A stretch of DNA of 39,127 nt from Streptomyces mutomycini (GTDB taxonomy: Bacteria > Actinomycetota > Actinomycetes > Streptomycetales > Streptomycetaceae): the NCBI RefSeq assembly GCF_001700505.1, contig NZ_MAPV01000145.1, positions 1 through 39,127 on the forward strand, read 5' to 3'. Positions 15,928 through 25,202 of this stretch are shown piece after piece. Numbering within the stretch: the first letter of the stretch is position 1; each line of letters opens with the position of its first letter. The notes below the pieces were generated by a model. That model had not been told where the DNA came from and did no database searches. It saw only the letters and a list, made by a program, of their open reading frames with translations. The position numbers and the translations under genes are program-made.

Positions 15928-16734
15928 GTGCAGTTCCGCCAACAGGCCCTTTCCAAGCTGCAGTCGCCCGAACAGCTCGATCTTCCGGTGCGCTTCGCCC
16001 GGCCCCAGGGCCTGCTCGTCCTCTGCGTCACCGTCGCCGTGATGGCCGCCGCCTGCTTCTGGGCCGTGACGGGTTCCGTGGCCAGCACCCTCGACGCGCC
16101 CGGCATCCTCACGCACTCCCGCGGCAGTTACATCCTGCAGAGCCCGGTCGCCGGACAGATCACCGAGGTCCTGGCCGACGAGGGCGAGACCCTGCCCCGG
16201 AACGCCCCGCTGCTCAAGGTCCGTACGGAGCAGGGCGAGCGCGTCGTCCGTACGATCGACGCGGGCCGGCTCACCTCGGTGACCGCCACGATCGGCGCGG
16301 TGGTCGCCACCGGTGCGGATGTGGCGAGCGTCGAGCGGATCGACGGAGCCGGCGATCCCCTTGTCGTCCTGCTGTACGTCTCCGGCAGCAGCGCCCCGTC
16401 GGTCCCGGTGGGCGCTTCCGTCGACCTCACCGTCCAGTCCGTACCCGCCCAGCAGTACGGCGTGCTGCGCGGCAAGGTGGCTGCGGTCGGCAGGACCGCG
16501 CAGACACAGCAGCAGATCACCCGCTTCCTCGGCGACGCCCAGCTCGGTGAGCAGTTCTCCCGGCACGGCAGGCCGTTGGCGGTCCTGGTGAGGATCGAAC
16601 GCTCGGACTCCACCGAGTCCGGCTACCGGTGGTCCTCGGCCGAGGGGCCTCCTTACACGGTCGGCTCCATGACCCTGGCCACCGGCTCCGTCCGTCTCGC
16701 CGACCAGCGCCCGATCGATTGGCTGCTCCCGTGA
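15928..16734 (+). CDS. HlyD-like membrane fusion protein of a peptide exporter (NHLM type)
   Basis: This 268-residue protein has a cytoplasmic N-terminus, one membrane helix near residues 28-50 (GLLVLCVTVAVMAAACFWAV) and an outer part with a lipoyl-like half-motif, SPVAGQITEVLADEGETL. It resembles the short secretion proteins that accompany NHLM/NHLP-family bacteriocin ABC exporters, and would link the exporter to the cell surface. The usual long coiled-coil hairpin of HlyD is absent or very short, as in Gram-positive relatives. The start is the GTG at 15928 with GAGGGAAGAG upstream. Its TGA overlaps the GTG of the next gene (GTGA), so the two are translationally coupled. A partner role with both ABC proteins is inferred from gene order. 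Confidence 0.85.
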   Translation: MQFRQQALSKLQSPEQLDLPVRFARPQGLLVLCVTVAVMAAACFWAVTGSVASTLDAPGILTHSRGSYILQSPVAGQITEVLADEGETLPRNAPLLKVRTEQGERVVRTIDAGRLTSVTATIGAVVATGADVASVERIDGAGDPLVVLLYVSGSSAPSVPVGASVDLTVQSVPAQQYGVLRGKVAAVGRTAQTQQQITRFLGDAQLGEQFSRHGRPLAVLVRIERSDSTESGYRWSSAEGPPYTVGSMTLATGSVRLADQRPIDWLLP

Positions 16735-19004
16735 CCGCACCGCACCCGTCCCCCACCGCCCAGCAGCTGCCGCCCGCGGGCCGGGGCAGGCACCGCCCGG
16801 AGGGAGCCCCGGGCAACAGGCGACGGTCACGCTCCGCGCCCAGGCCCAGGCGGACGAAGACGGTACGCACCCCCACCGTGCTCCAGATGGAGGCCCTGGA
16901 GTGCGGTGCGGCGTCGCTGGCGATGGTGCTCGCCCACTACGGACGCCATGTGCCGCTGGAGGAACTGCGGATCGCCTGCGGCGTCTCGCGCGACGGCTCT
17001 CGCGCCAGCAACGTACTGAAGGCGGCCCGTAGTTACGGCCTCCAGGCCAAGGGCATGCAGATGGAGCCGGCGGCCCTCGCGGAGGTCCAGGCACCCGCGA
17101 TCCTGTTCTGGGAGTTCAATCACTACGTCGTGTACGACGGTGCGGGGCGCCGCCTGGGACGGAGGGGCGTGCACATCAACGACCCCGACAAGGGTCGCCG
17201 GTTCGTGCCCACCGAGGACTTCGACACCAGCTTCACCGGGGTCGTCCTCGTCCTCGAGCCCGGCGCGGACTTCGAGCGCGGCGGCCGGAAGCCCGGTGTC
17301 ATGGCCGCGCTGCCGGCCCGGCTGCGCGGAACCACGGGCACGATGCTGGTCGCCCTGCTCGCCAGCCTGCTGCTGGTGGCCGTCGGCGCGACGCTCCCGG
17401 CGCTGAGCCGTACCTATATCGACATGTTCATGATTGGTGAACAGACCTCGCTGCTGGGCGTGCTGTTCGCCGCGATGGGCACCATGGTGGCGCTCACCGT
17501 CGTACTGACCTGGCTGCAGCAGGCGAATCTCCTGCGTGGGCGCATCATCTCCTCCACACTCGGCAGCGCGCGCTTCTTCCGGCACCTGCTCCGGCTGCCG
17601 GTCACCTTCTTCTCCCAGCGCAGTCCGGCCGACCTCGTCCAGCGGCTGCAGTCGAACGACGCCGTGGCCGAGACGCTCGCCCGGGATCTCACCGCGGCCG
17701 GTGTGGACGGCATCGTCGTCCTCCTCTACGCGTTCCTGCTGTGGACGTACGACCCCCAGCTGACGGTCATCGGGGTGGGTATCGCGCTGCTCAACGTGGT
17801 CGCGATGCGCATCGTCGTACGGCTGCGGGCCACCGGCACCCAGAAGCTGCGGGCGGACAGCGCACGGCTGACCAACACCTCGTACACCGGTCTCCAGCTG
17901 ATCGAGACGATGAAGGCCACGGGCGGCGAGAACGGCTACTTCCGCCGCTGGGCCGGGCAGCACGCGACGACGCTGGAGGAGCAGCAGCGCCTCGGGGTGC
18001 CGAGTGCCTGGCTGGGCGTCGTCGCCCCCGCCCTCGCCACGGTGAACAGCGCGCTGATCCTGTGGATCGGCGGGCTGCGGGCCGTCGAGGGGCACATCTC
18101 GATCGGTCTGCTCGTCGCCTTCCAGGCGCTGGTGACCCGCTTCACCGCGCCGGTGACCCGGCTCAACGGGGTGGCGGGCCGGGTCCAGGACTTCGCGGCC
18201 GACGTGGCCCGTCTCAAGGACGTGGAGAACTTCCCCGTCGACGCGCTGTACTCCCGCCCGGAGCCGGCCGCGAGCACCCGCCGGCTCAAGGGCCATGTGA
18301 CGCTGGAGGACATCACCTTCGGCTACAGCCCGCTCGACAAGCCGCTGCTCACCGGATTCTCCCTGTCCGTGGGCCCCGGGCAGCAGGTGGCGCTCGTCGG
18401 CGGGTCCGGCAGCGGCAAGTCGACGGTCTCGCGGCTCATTTCAGGGCTGTACAGCCCGTGGCAGGGCACGATCCGCATCGACGGGCAGCGCCTGGAGGAC
18501 ATACCCAGGGGCGCTCTGGCCGCGTCCGTGTCCTTCGTCGACCAGGACGTCTTCCTCTTCGAGGGGACGGTCCGGGACAACGTGGCGCTGTGGGACCCCT
18601 CGGTCCCGGACGAGGCCGTGACCGAGGCCCTGCGGGACGCCGCCCTGTACGACGTCGTCGCCCGCCGCCCCCGTGGCATCCACAGCAGGGTGGAGCAGGA
18701 CGGGCGGAACTTCTCCGGCGGGCAGCGCCAGCGCCTGGAGATCGCCCGGGCCCTCGTGCGCCGCCCGAGCATCCTGGTGCTGGACGAGGTCACCAGCGCG
18801 CTGGACGCCGAGACGGAGCGGATCATCATCGACAACCTCCGGCGGCGCGGCTGTGCCTGCGTCGTGATCGCGCACCGGCTGAGCACGGTGCGCGACAGCG
18901 ACGAGATCGTGGTCCTGGACCACGGGACCGTCGTGGAACGCGGCCGGCACGAGACCCTGGTGGCCGCGGGTGGCCCTTACGCCGATCTCGTCAGGGAGCA
19001 CTGA
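16731..19004 (+). CDS. Peptidase-containing ABC exporter (C39, NHLM type)
   Basis: This 757-residue protein combines three functions: leader removal, membrane transport and ATP hydrolysis. After a basic, Pro/Arg-rich 45-residue N-tail comes the C39 peptidase, with catalytic Cys58 in LQMEALECGAASLAM, His131 in FNHYVVYDG and Asp151 in HINDPDKG. Six membrane helices lie between about 200 and 480. The ATPase has Walker A GGSGSGKST (about 557), signature FSGGQRQR (about 660), Walker B ILVLDEVTSALD (about 680) and the His switch AHRLST. All catalytic residues are intact, so it should cut the precursor after VSGG and export the core. The GTG at 16731 overlaps the previous stop by 4 bases, and the next gene starts one base after this stop, giving a tight operon. 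Confidence 0.95.
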   Translation: MTAPHPSPTAQQLPPAGRGRHRPEGAPGNRRRSRSAPRPRRTKTVRTPTVLQMEALECGAASLAMVLAHYGRHVPLEELRIACGVSRDGSRASNVLKAARSYGLQAKGMQMEPAALAEVQAPAILFWEFNHYVVYDGAGRRLGRRGVHINDPDKGRRFVPTEDFDTSFTGVVLVLEPGADFERGGRKPGVMAALPARLRGTTGTMLVALLASLLLVAVGATLPALSRTYIDMFMIGEQTSLLGVLFAAMGTMVALTVVLTWLQQANLLRGRIISSTLGSARFFRHLLRLPVTFFSQRSPADLVQRLQSNDAVAETLARDLTAAGVDGIVVLLYAFLLWTYDPQLTVIGVGIALLNVVAMRIVVRLRATGTQKLRADSARLTNTSYTGLQLIETMKATGGENGYFRRWAGQHATTLEEQQRLGVPSAWLGVVAPALATVNSALILWIGGLRAVEGHISIGLLVAFQALVTRFTAPVTRLNGVAGRVQDFAADVARLKDVENFPVDALYSRPEPAASTRRLKGHVTLEDITFGYSPLDKPLLTGFSLSVGPGQQVALVGGSGSGKSTVSRLISGLYSPWQGTIRIDGQRLEDIPRGALAASVSFVDQDVFLFEGTVRDNVALWDPSVPDEAVTEALRDAALYDVVARRPRGIHSRVEQDGRNFSGGQRQRLEIARALVRRPSILVLDEVTSALDAETERIIIDNLRRRGCACVVIAHRLSTVRDSDEIVVLDHGTVVERGRHETLVAAGGPYADLVREH

Positions 19005-19005
19005 C

Positions 19006-21864
19006 ATGGCATCCGTTCATCCCCTCGCGGGCACGGAGGCGCCCGGGCAGGACCCGGTCATCGGCGCGCTGGGAGCTCTCGGCGAGCCGGTCGACTGCAC
19101 CGGGCTGCGGAGTCTCTCGCTGGAGGGGCCCCAGGTGTTGTGGCTGGTCGTGGGCGGCGCCCTCGACCTGTTCGCGGTGGACGCGGCGGCGCAGGGGCAC
19201 TGGCACTTCCTCGGCAGGCTCGAGCCGGGAACGCTCGTGCTGGGTCCGGTCGAGGGCCCGCAGCACACCCTGGTCGGCCGGCCCCTGCAGGACTGTGTGC
19301 TGCGCCGGATCGCGTTGCGTGAGCTGTACCGGCCGGAGTACGCCGGCCAGGAGGCGTACGAGGCGCAGTACCGCAGCCACTACGACACCGGTGACGCCAC
19401 GCTGAGTCTCCTGGAGCACGCCTTCTCCCTCGGTGTGGGCCGCAGCCGGCGGGTGCTGTTCGAAGCCCCGCTGGACGGGCGGACCACTTTCGAGGGAACG
19501 GTCGGCGACGACGACATCCTGTGGCTGCCGGTATCGCCGGGAAGCGTGCAGTACGGCGCCGCCTTCAGCGCCGAGGCGGCGGGTGACCTGCTCGTGGACC
19601 CGGCGATGTGGCAGGGGATGGTCAATCAGCAGTACCGCCTGCTGTCGGCGCTGGACCGCTGGATCGAACAGCTTGAGCGCGCCCACGAGGACCGGACCGC
19701 GGCCGGTCTCAAGGCCGGCGAGGCCGTCCGCAAGGAGGCCGACCACGCCCTGCTGACCTCGATTAGCCGGTCCGGGAGGGGCGCGTCGGCCGCGAAGGGG
19801 GCCTCGGACGACGCCGTGTACGCGGCATGCCGTCTGGTGGCCCGGGATTCAGGGATCGTACTCGCGGAGCCCGCGACGGGCGGGGCGGTGAGCGACCGGG
19901 TCGACCCGGTCGAGCGCGTCGCGGTCGCCTCGCGCATCCGCACCCGCGCGGTTCGGCTCGACGGTCGCTGGTGGCGGGAGAACTCCGGGCCGCTGGTGGG
20001 CATGAGGGCAGCGTCCGGTGCGCCGGTCGCCCTGCTCTGGCGCCGTGGCCGCTACGAGGCGGTCAACCCGCTGACCGGGCGGCGCGCCCGCGTCGACAGC
20101 GCCTGTGCCCAGGAGTTCGACGAGCGCGCCGTGATGTTCTACCGGCCGCTTCCGGAGAAGCCGTTGAGCAGGAGGCAGCTGCTGCGCTTCGGTCTGTTCG
20201 GCACGCGGGGCGACCTGCGGAACCTGGTGCTGGCCGGGCTGGTGACGGTCGCGCTGGGGTCACTGGTGCCGATCGCCACCGGCAAGGTGCTCGGCGTGTA
20301 CGTGCCCAACGCCCAGAACGCGCTGATCGTGCAGGTGTCGCTGGCCGTCATCATCTCCGGTGTCGTCTCGGCTGCCTTCATGCTGCTGCAGAACCTCACG
20401 ATCCTGCGGATGGAGGGGCGGATCGAGAGCACGCTCCAGCCAGCGGTCTGGGACCGGCTGCTGCGGCTGCCGACGAAGTTCTTCACCGGGCGTTCCACCG
20501 GAGAACTGGCGAGCGCGGCGATGGGGGTGAGCTCCATCCGCCGGGTGCTGTCCGGCACCGGCCCCGTCGTGGTGCAGGCGGGCACGCTCGGGGCGATGAA
20601 TCTGGGGCTGCTGCTCTGGTTCAGCGTCCCGCTGGCGCTCACGGCCGTCGCGATGCTGGTGGTCATCGCCGGGGTGTTCCTGGCCATGGGCATGTGGGAG
20701 CTCCGCTGGCAGCGCCGGCTGATCGTGCTGGGGAACAAGCTGAACAACCAGGCGTTCCAGACACTGCGGGGGCTGCCCAAGCTGCGGGTCGCGGCGGCTG
20801 AGAGCTTCGCGTACGGGGCGTGGGCGGCGGAGTTCGCCCGCAGCCGTGAGCTGCAGAAGCGGGCAGGCAGGATCAAGAATCTGACGACGGTCCTCAACGC
20901 CGTCTACCTGCCGCTGTGTTCGCTGATCATCTTCGTCCTGCTGGCGGGACCGGCGAAGGGTTCCCTGACGGCCGGTGAGTTCCTGACCTTCAACACGTCC
21001 GTGACGATGCTGCTGACCGCCGTCACCCAGCTCACCGGGGCGTTCGTGTCGGCGGCCGCAGTGCTGCCGATGTTCGAGCAGATCAAGCCGGTGCTCGACG
21101 AGGCCCCCGAGGTGCGCGGCGCCAGCACCCAGCCGGGCGTGCTGTCCGGGGGGATCGAGGCCAGGGGTGTGTCCTTCCGCTATTCCGACGACGGTCCCGT
21201 CGTCCTGGACGAGGTGTCGCTGACCGTACGGCCGGGCGAGTTCGTCGCGATCGTGGGCCCCAGCGGATGCGGCAAGTCGACGCTGCTGAGGCTCCTCATC
21301 GGCTTCGACAAGCCGGTCTCGGGCAGCGTCCTGTACGACGGTCAGGATCTGACGGCGCTCGACCAGGCAGCCGTGCGCCGTCAGTGCGGGGTCGTCCTGC
21401 AGAACGCCCAGCCGCTGGCCGGATCGATCCTGGACTGCATCTGCGGCGCCGAGGTCTTCACCCAGGAGGAGGCGTGGGAGGCCGCCGCGATGGCGGGGCT
21501 GGCCGAGGACATCAAGCGCATGCCGATGGGGCTGCACACGATGATCTCCGGCGGCGGCTCGATCTCCGGCGGTCAGCGCCAGCGGCTGATGATCGCCCAG
21601 GCGCTGGTCCGGCGGCCCCGCATCCTGTTCTTCGACGAGGCGACCAGCGCGCTCGACAACGAGACCCAGCGCACCGTCATCGAGAGCACCAGGTCCCTGA
21701 AGGCCACCCGTGTGGTGATCGCGCACCGGCTGTCCACGGTCATGGACGCCGATCGCGTGATCGTGATGGCGGACGGTCGTGTCGTCCAGGAGGGACCGCC
21801 CGCCGAGCTCCTCGCGGACACGAGCGGGCAGCTCCATGAACTGGTGCGGCGTCAGATGGGCTAG
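19006..21864 (+). CDS. Second ABC exporter of the peptide locus (NHLM type, no peptidase)
   Basis: This 952-residue protein has an unusual N-terminal half of about 400 residues before the membrane part. The membrane helices run from about 420 to 700 (NLVLAGLVTVALGSLVPIAT is the first), followed by an ATPase domain with Walker A GPSGCGKST (about 750), signature ISGGQRQRL (about 855) and Walker B RILFFDEATSALD (about 870). It has no C39 peptidase. Paired ABC proteins, one with a peptidase and one with a large N-terminal extension, are the hallmark of NHLM-type bacteriocin systems. The extension begins with a segment (LRSLSLEGPQVLWLVVGGAL, LGPVEGP) that may be a cyclic-nucleotide-binding-like barrel, which is inference. 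The two proteins may form a heterodimer. The ATG is one base past the previous stop. Confidence 0.92.
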   Translation: MASVHPLAGTEAPGQDPVIGALGALGEPVDCTGLRSLSLEGPQVLWLVVGGALDLFAVDAAAQGHWHFLGRLEPGTLVLGPVEGPQHTLVGRPLQDCVLRRIALRELYRPEYAGQEAYEAQYRSHYDTGDATLSLLEHAFSLGVGRSRRVLFEAPLDGRTTFEGTVGDDDILWLPVSPGSVQYGAAFSAEAAGDLLVDPAMWQGMVNQQYRLLSALDRWIEQLERAHEDRTAAGLKAGEAVRKEADHALLTSISRSGRGASAAKGASDDAVYAACRLVARDSGIVLAEPATGGAVSDRVDPVERVAVASRIRTRAVRLDGRWWRENSGPLVGMRAASGAPVALLWRRGRYEAVNPLTGRRARVDSACAQEFDERAVMFYRPLPEKPLSRRQLLRFGLFGTRGDLRNLVLAGLVTVALGSLVPIATGKVLGVYVPNAQNALIVQVSLAVIISGVVSAAFMLLQNLTILRMEGRIESTLQPAVWDRLLRLPTKFFTGRSTGELASAAMGVSSIRRVLSGTGPVVVQAGTLGAMNLGLLLWFSVPLALTAVAMLVVIAGVFLAMGMWELRWQRRLIVLGNKLNNQAFQTLRGLPKLRVAAAESFAYGAWAAEFARSRELQKRAGRIKNLTTVLNAVYLPLCSLIIFVLLAGPAKGSLTAGEFLTFNTSVTMLLTAVTQLTGAFVSAAAVLPMFEQIKPVLDEAPEVRGASTQPGVLSGGIEARGVSFRYSDDGPVVLDEVSLTVRPGEFVAIVGPSGCGKSTLLRLLIGFDKPVSGSVLYDGQDLTALDQAAVRRQCGVVLQNAQPLAGSILDCICGAEVFTQEEAWEAAAMAGLAEDIKRMPMGLHTMISGGGSISGGQRQRLMIAQALVRRPRILFFDEATSALDNETQRTVIESTRSLKATRVVIAHRLSTVMDADRVIVMADGRVVQEGPPAELLADTSGQLHELVRRQMG

Positions 21865-21925
21865 TCAGGGGCTGCCGGCGTGCAGCCGCCGGTGCGACCT
21901 CTGCGGGCCGGGCCGGTCCTGCGGC

Positions 21926-22666
21926 TCAGGAGTGACAGAGCAGGTCGAGGACGACGGCCTCGGCGTCGAGGCCGTCGAGATAGCGGTTGGCCTGTTCCCA
22001 GTGGCCGTCCGTGTCCGCGTCCGTCCACGAGCCGTCGAGCGTGACCACTGCGAAGCCGGGCACGGCGCACCGGACCGCCCACAGCCGTTCTTCCTCGTGT
22101 TCCTGCGCGAAGTACGCGACCGGGTCGCCGGTGAGGAACGACATGTCGAAGTGCGGGTCTCCCGCGACCGCCCGCCGGGCCACGTCCTGCACCAGCGGCT
22201 GGGCCAGGTGCTCCTCCCTGGCGTCCGCCATGGAGTACCTCTCGGGCTCGGCCTCGTGGCGGGCGGCGAAGTCGGAGAACGGGCGGGCCGGCGGGTGTGT
22301 CGCCGTCAGCTCGGTCCAAGCGGTGAGCAGGGCGTCATGCGTGCGCGCCGCTCGTTCCCGCATACCGTCGAAGTCGAGCAGACCCCGGGGCCCGCCATAG
22401 CACTCCAGCGGTCCGAGGGCATCGAGGGCGGCCTTCCTGCGAGGTACGGTCGAGGCCGTGACGAGCCTGCGGTCGCCGTCGTGCTGAGGCATCACGAGGT
22501 AGGCGTTGCCCGGGCTGGAGTGGATGGTCCAGCGGTCCCAGTGACCGACCGGATTCCATCCCTCGGTGAGGTTGGCGTCGTAGGGCGCCATGGCGGCGGC
22601 TATCGCCCGTGGAAGCTTCCGAGGAGCGGTCGGAGGCAGGCACACGGTGACGATGAACTTGGTCAT
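21926..22666 (-). CDS. Conserved hypothetical protein
   Basis: This 246-residue soluble protein is one I do not assign. It starts MTKFIVTVCLPPTAPRKLPR, followed by AIAAAMAPYDANLTEGWNPV, a pattern I recall from actinobacterial hypothetical proteins that carry no named domain. Many Trp, Asp and His residues follow (GHWDRWTIHS, YFAQEHEEERLWAVRC), and the chain ends with a compact acidic segment (DGSWTDADTDGHWEQANRYL). It has no signal peptide or membrane helix. The frame is open far upstream to 23212, but that part is antisense to transketolase, and the ATG at 22666 fits the conserved beginning. It converges on the ABC exporter gene with 61 bp between the stops. It lies downstream of transketolase on the same strand, 91 bp away. 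Confidence 0.75.
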   Translation of the reverse strand: MTKFIVTVCLPPTAPRKLPRAIAAAMAPYDANLTEGWNPVGHWDRWTIHSSPGNAYLVMPQHDGDRRLVTASTVPRRKAALDALGPLECYGGPRGLLDFDGMRERAARTHDALLTAWTELTATHPPARPFSDFAARHEAEPERYSMADAREEHLAQPLVQDVARRAVAGDPHFDMSFLTGDPVAYFAQEHEEERLWAVRCAVPGFAVVTLDGSWTDADTDGHWEQANRYLDGLDAEAVVLDLLCHS

Positions 22667-22757
22667 GCCCGGGAGCGTAAGCCCTGGTAGTCCGCCGGTG
22701 CGGCTGTCACCTCGTCGGACTCGTTGTCCCCGGCAGGCGGCGGGGCGGTCCGGGCCC

Positions 22758-24938
22758 TCAGGTCCTCCGTCCGCCCGGCCTGGGGGGCTCCACCGCGTCG
22801 CGGATGCTGGCGCGGGCGGCTGCGGCGACCGCTTCGGCGGTGATGCCGAACTCCTCGTACAGCCGCTCGTAGTCGGCGGAAGCGCCGTAGTGCTCCAGGC
22901 TGACGATCCGGCCGGCGTCGCCGACCACCTCGCGCCAGCCCTGGCCGACGGCGGCCTCGACGCTGACGCGGGCGCGTACGTCGGGCGGCAGCACCTCGTC
23001 CTGGTAGGACAGCGGCTGCTCGGCGAACCATTCGCGGCAGGGCATCGAGACCACCCGTACGGCCAGCCCCTCGTCGACCAGCAGTTTGCGGGCGTCGAGA
23101 GCGATGTGGACCTCGGACCCCGTCGCCACGAGGATGACGTCGGGGGCGGTTCCGGAAGCCTCCACGAGGACGTACGCGCCGCGTGCCGCTTCCGCGGCCG
23201 GGGCGTGGACACCGTCGGCGCGGTCGAGCACCGGAAGGTTCTGCCGGGTCAGGACGAGACCGGCGGGGCGGTCGGTGTGCTCCAGGATCGTCCGCCAGCA
23301 TGTGGTGGTCTCGTTTGCGTCGCCGGGACGTACGACGTCGAGGCCGGGGATCGCGCGCAGGGCGGCCAGGTGTTCGACGGGCTGGTGGGTGGGACCGTCC
23401 TCGCCCAGTCCGATCGAGTCGTGGGTCCACACGTAGGTGGCGGGCAGCTTCATCAGGGCGGCGAGGCGCACCGCGGGACGCATGTAGTCGCTGAACGTGA
23501 GGAACGTGCCGCCGTAGGGGCGTGTCAGGCTCTGCAGCGCGATGCCGTTGAGTACGGCGCCCATGGCGTGCTCACGGATGCCGAAGTGCAGGGTCCGCCC
23601 GTAGGGGCCTCCGGCGAACTCGGTCGTCTGCCGGTCGGCGGGGACGAACGAGGGCTCGCCGTCCATGGTCGTGTTGTTGCTGCCCGCGAGGTCCGCGGAG
23701 CCGCCCCACAGCTCGGGCAGGACCGGTGCGAGAGCGGTGAGCACTTGGCCGGACGCCTTGCGGGTGGCCATGCCCTTCGCGTCGGCCGGGAAGTCGGGCA
23801 GGGCGTCGGTCCAGCCGTCGGGCAGTTCCTGTTCCCGCAGCCGGTCCAGCAGGGCCGCCCGCTCCGGGCTGGCGGTGCGCCAGTCCTCGTAGGTCCGCTG
23901 CCAGCGGTCCCGCGCGTCCTTGCCCCGTTCCCCGACCGCCCGGGTGTGGGCGAGGACCTCGTCCTCGACGGGGAAGTACGACTCGGGGTCGAAGCCGAGG
24001 AGCCGCTTGGTTCCGGCGACCTCCTCGTCCCCCAGGGCCGCCCCGTGGGCCTTGCCGGTGTTCCTCTTCGTCGGTGCGGGCCAGCCGATGATCGTGCGCA
24101 GCATGATCATCGAGGGCCGGTCCTGCTCCGCCCTCGCGGTCTCGATCGCGGCGAGCAGTGCGTCGACGTCCTCGACGTAGTCGCCCGTACGGGTCCAGTC
24201 CACGGTCTGCACGTGCCAGCCGTACGCGGCGAAGCGGGCCGGCACGTCCTCGCTGAAGGAGATGTCGGTGTCGTCCTCGATGGAGATGTGGTTGGAGTCG
24301 TAGAACGCGATCAGGTTGCCCAGCCTCTGATGGCCGGCCAGCGACGCGGCCTCGGACGCGACTCCCTCCATCATGTCGCCGTCGGACGCCAGCACGTACA
24401 CGTGGTGGTCGAAGGGGCTGGCGCCCGGCGCGGCGTCCGGGTCGAGCAGTCCCCTCTCCCTGCGTGCCGCCATCGCCATCCCCACAGCGGCGCCCATCCC
24501 CTGGCCCAGCGGGCCCGTGGTGATCTCGACGCCGCGGGTGTGCCGGTACTCCGGGTGGCCGGGTGTCGCCGAGTCCCAGGTCCGCAGCGCCTTCAGATCG
24601 TCCATCTCCAGGCCGTAGCCGGCCAGGTAGAGCTGGATGTAGAGGGTGAGGCTGGTGTGGCCGCACGAGAGGACGAAACGGTCCCTGCCCAGCCACTGGT
24701 CGTCTGCGGGGTCGTGCCGCATGACCTGCTGGAACAGCAGGTAGGCGAGCGGCGCCAGACTCATCGCCGTACCGGGGTGGCCGTTGCCGGTCTTCTGTAC
24801 GGCGTCCGCGGCGAGCACCCGTACGGTGTCCACCGCGCGCAGGTCCACGTCGCTCCACCCGGCCCGCCCGGCCACGGGGAGGGCGAGCCCGGGGTCGCGG
24901 GACGCGGTGCTGCCGGAAGAGGATCGCTCGGGCGCCAT
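22758..24938 (-). CDS. tkt: Transketolase
   Basis: This 726-residue thiamine-diphosphate enzyme of the pentose-phosphate pathway moves two-carbon units between ketose and aldose phosphates. An N-terminal tail of about 25 residues precedes the first domain. The conserved His is in GNGHPGTAMSLAPL and the substrate-binding His in SCGHTSLTLY. The ThDP/Mg motif is SDGDMMEGVASEAASLAGH, ending at the YDSNHISIED segment. The pyrimidine domain has the catalytic Glu in FGIREHAMGAVLNGI, and the C-terminal domain begins near LVATGSEVHIALDARKLL. The ATG at 24938 follows GGGAG. Streptomycetes commonly carry transketolase beside transaldolase and glucose-6-phosphate dehydrogenase. None of these is here, so this may be a second copy; that is inference. 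Confidence 0.95.
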   Translation of the reverse strand: MAPERSSSGSTASRDPGLALPVAGRAGWSDVDLRAVDTVRVLAADAVQKTGNGHPGTAMSLAPLAYLLFQQVMRHDPADDQWLGRDRFVLSCGHTSLTLYIQLYLAGYGLEMDDLKALRTWDSATPGHPEYRHTRGVEITTGPLGQGMGAAVGMAMAARRERGLLDPDAAPGASPFDHHVYVLASDGDMMEGVASEAASLAGHQRLGNLIAFYDSNHISIEDDTDISFSEDVPARFAAYGWHVQTVDWTRTGDYVEDVDALLAAIETARAEQDRPSMIMLRTIIGWPAPTKRNTGKAHGAALGDEEVAGTKRLLGFDPESYFPVEDEVLAHTRAVGERGKDARDRWQRTYEDWRTASPERAALLDRLREQELPDGWTDALPDFPADAKGMATRKASGQVLTALAPVLPELWGGSADLAGSNNTTMDGEPSFVPADRQTTEFAGGPYGRTLHFGIREHAMGAVLNGIALQSLTRPYGGTFLTFSDYMRPAVRLAALMKLPATYVWTHDSIGLGEDGPTHQPVEHLAALRAIPGLDVVRPGDANETTTCWRTILEHTDRPAGLVLTRQNLPVLDRADGVHAPAAEAARGAYVLVEASGTAPDVILVATGSEVHIALDARKLLVDEGLAVRVVSMPCREWFAEQPLSYQDEVLPPDVRARVSVEAAVGQGWREVVGDAGRIVSLEHYGASADYERLYEEFGITAEAVAAAARASIRDAVEPPRPGGRRT

Positions 24939-25202
24939 GGTGTTGTCTCCCTCGGATGTCGCTTCTCGGTACGACGGGGCCGGCCGGCGCGGCTCGCCAC
25001 CCTCGCATCCTCCGTTCCCGCGTCGCCCTCCGCACCCGGAGCGGGCTCGGCTGCGCGGCAGGTATCTCGCGGTGCAGCCAAGGAGCGGGTGCGAGGCGCG
25101 TACCCCGCCGTCCGGTCGCCTACCCCCGCCGGTGGCCGGCAGGCCCCACCGGTGTCTCCGTCGTCGGGCTGGACCTCCTCGACGCTCCGGGGCCTCTTGG
25201 GC

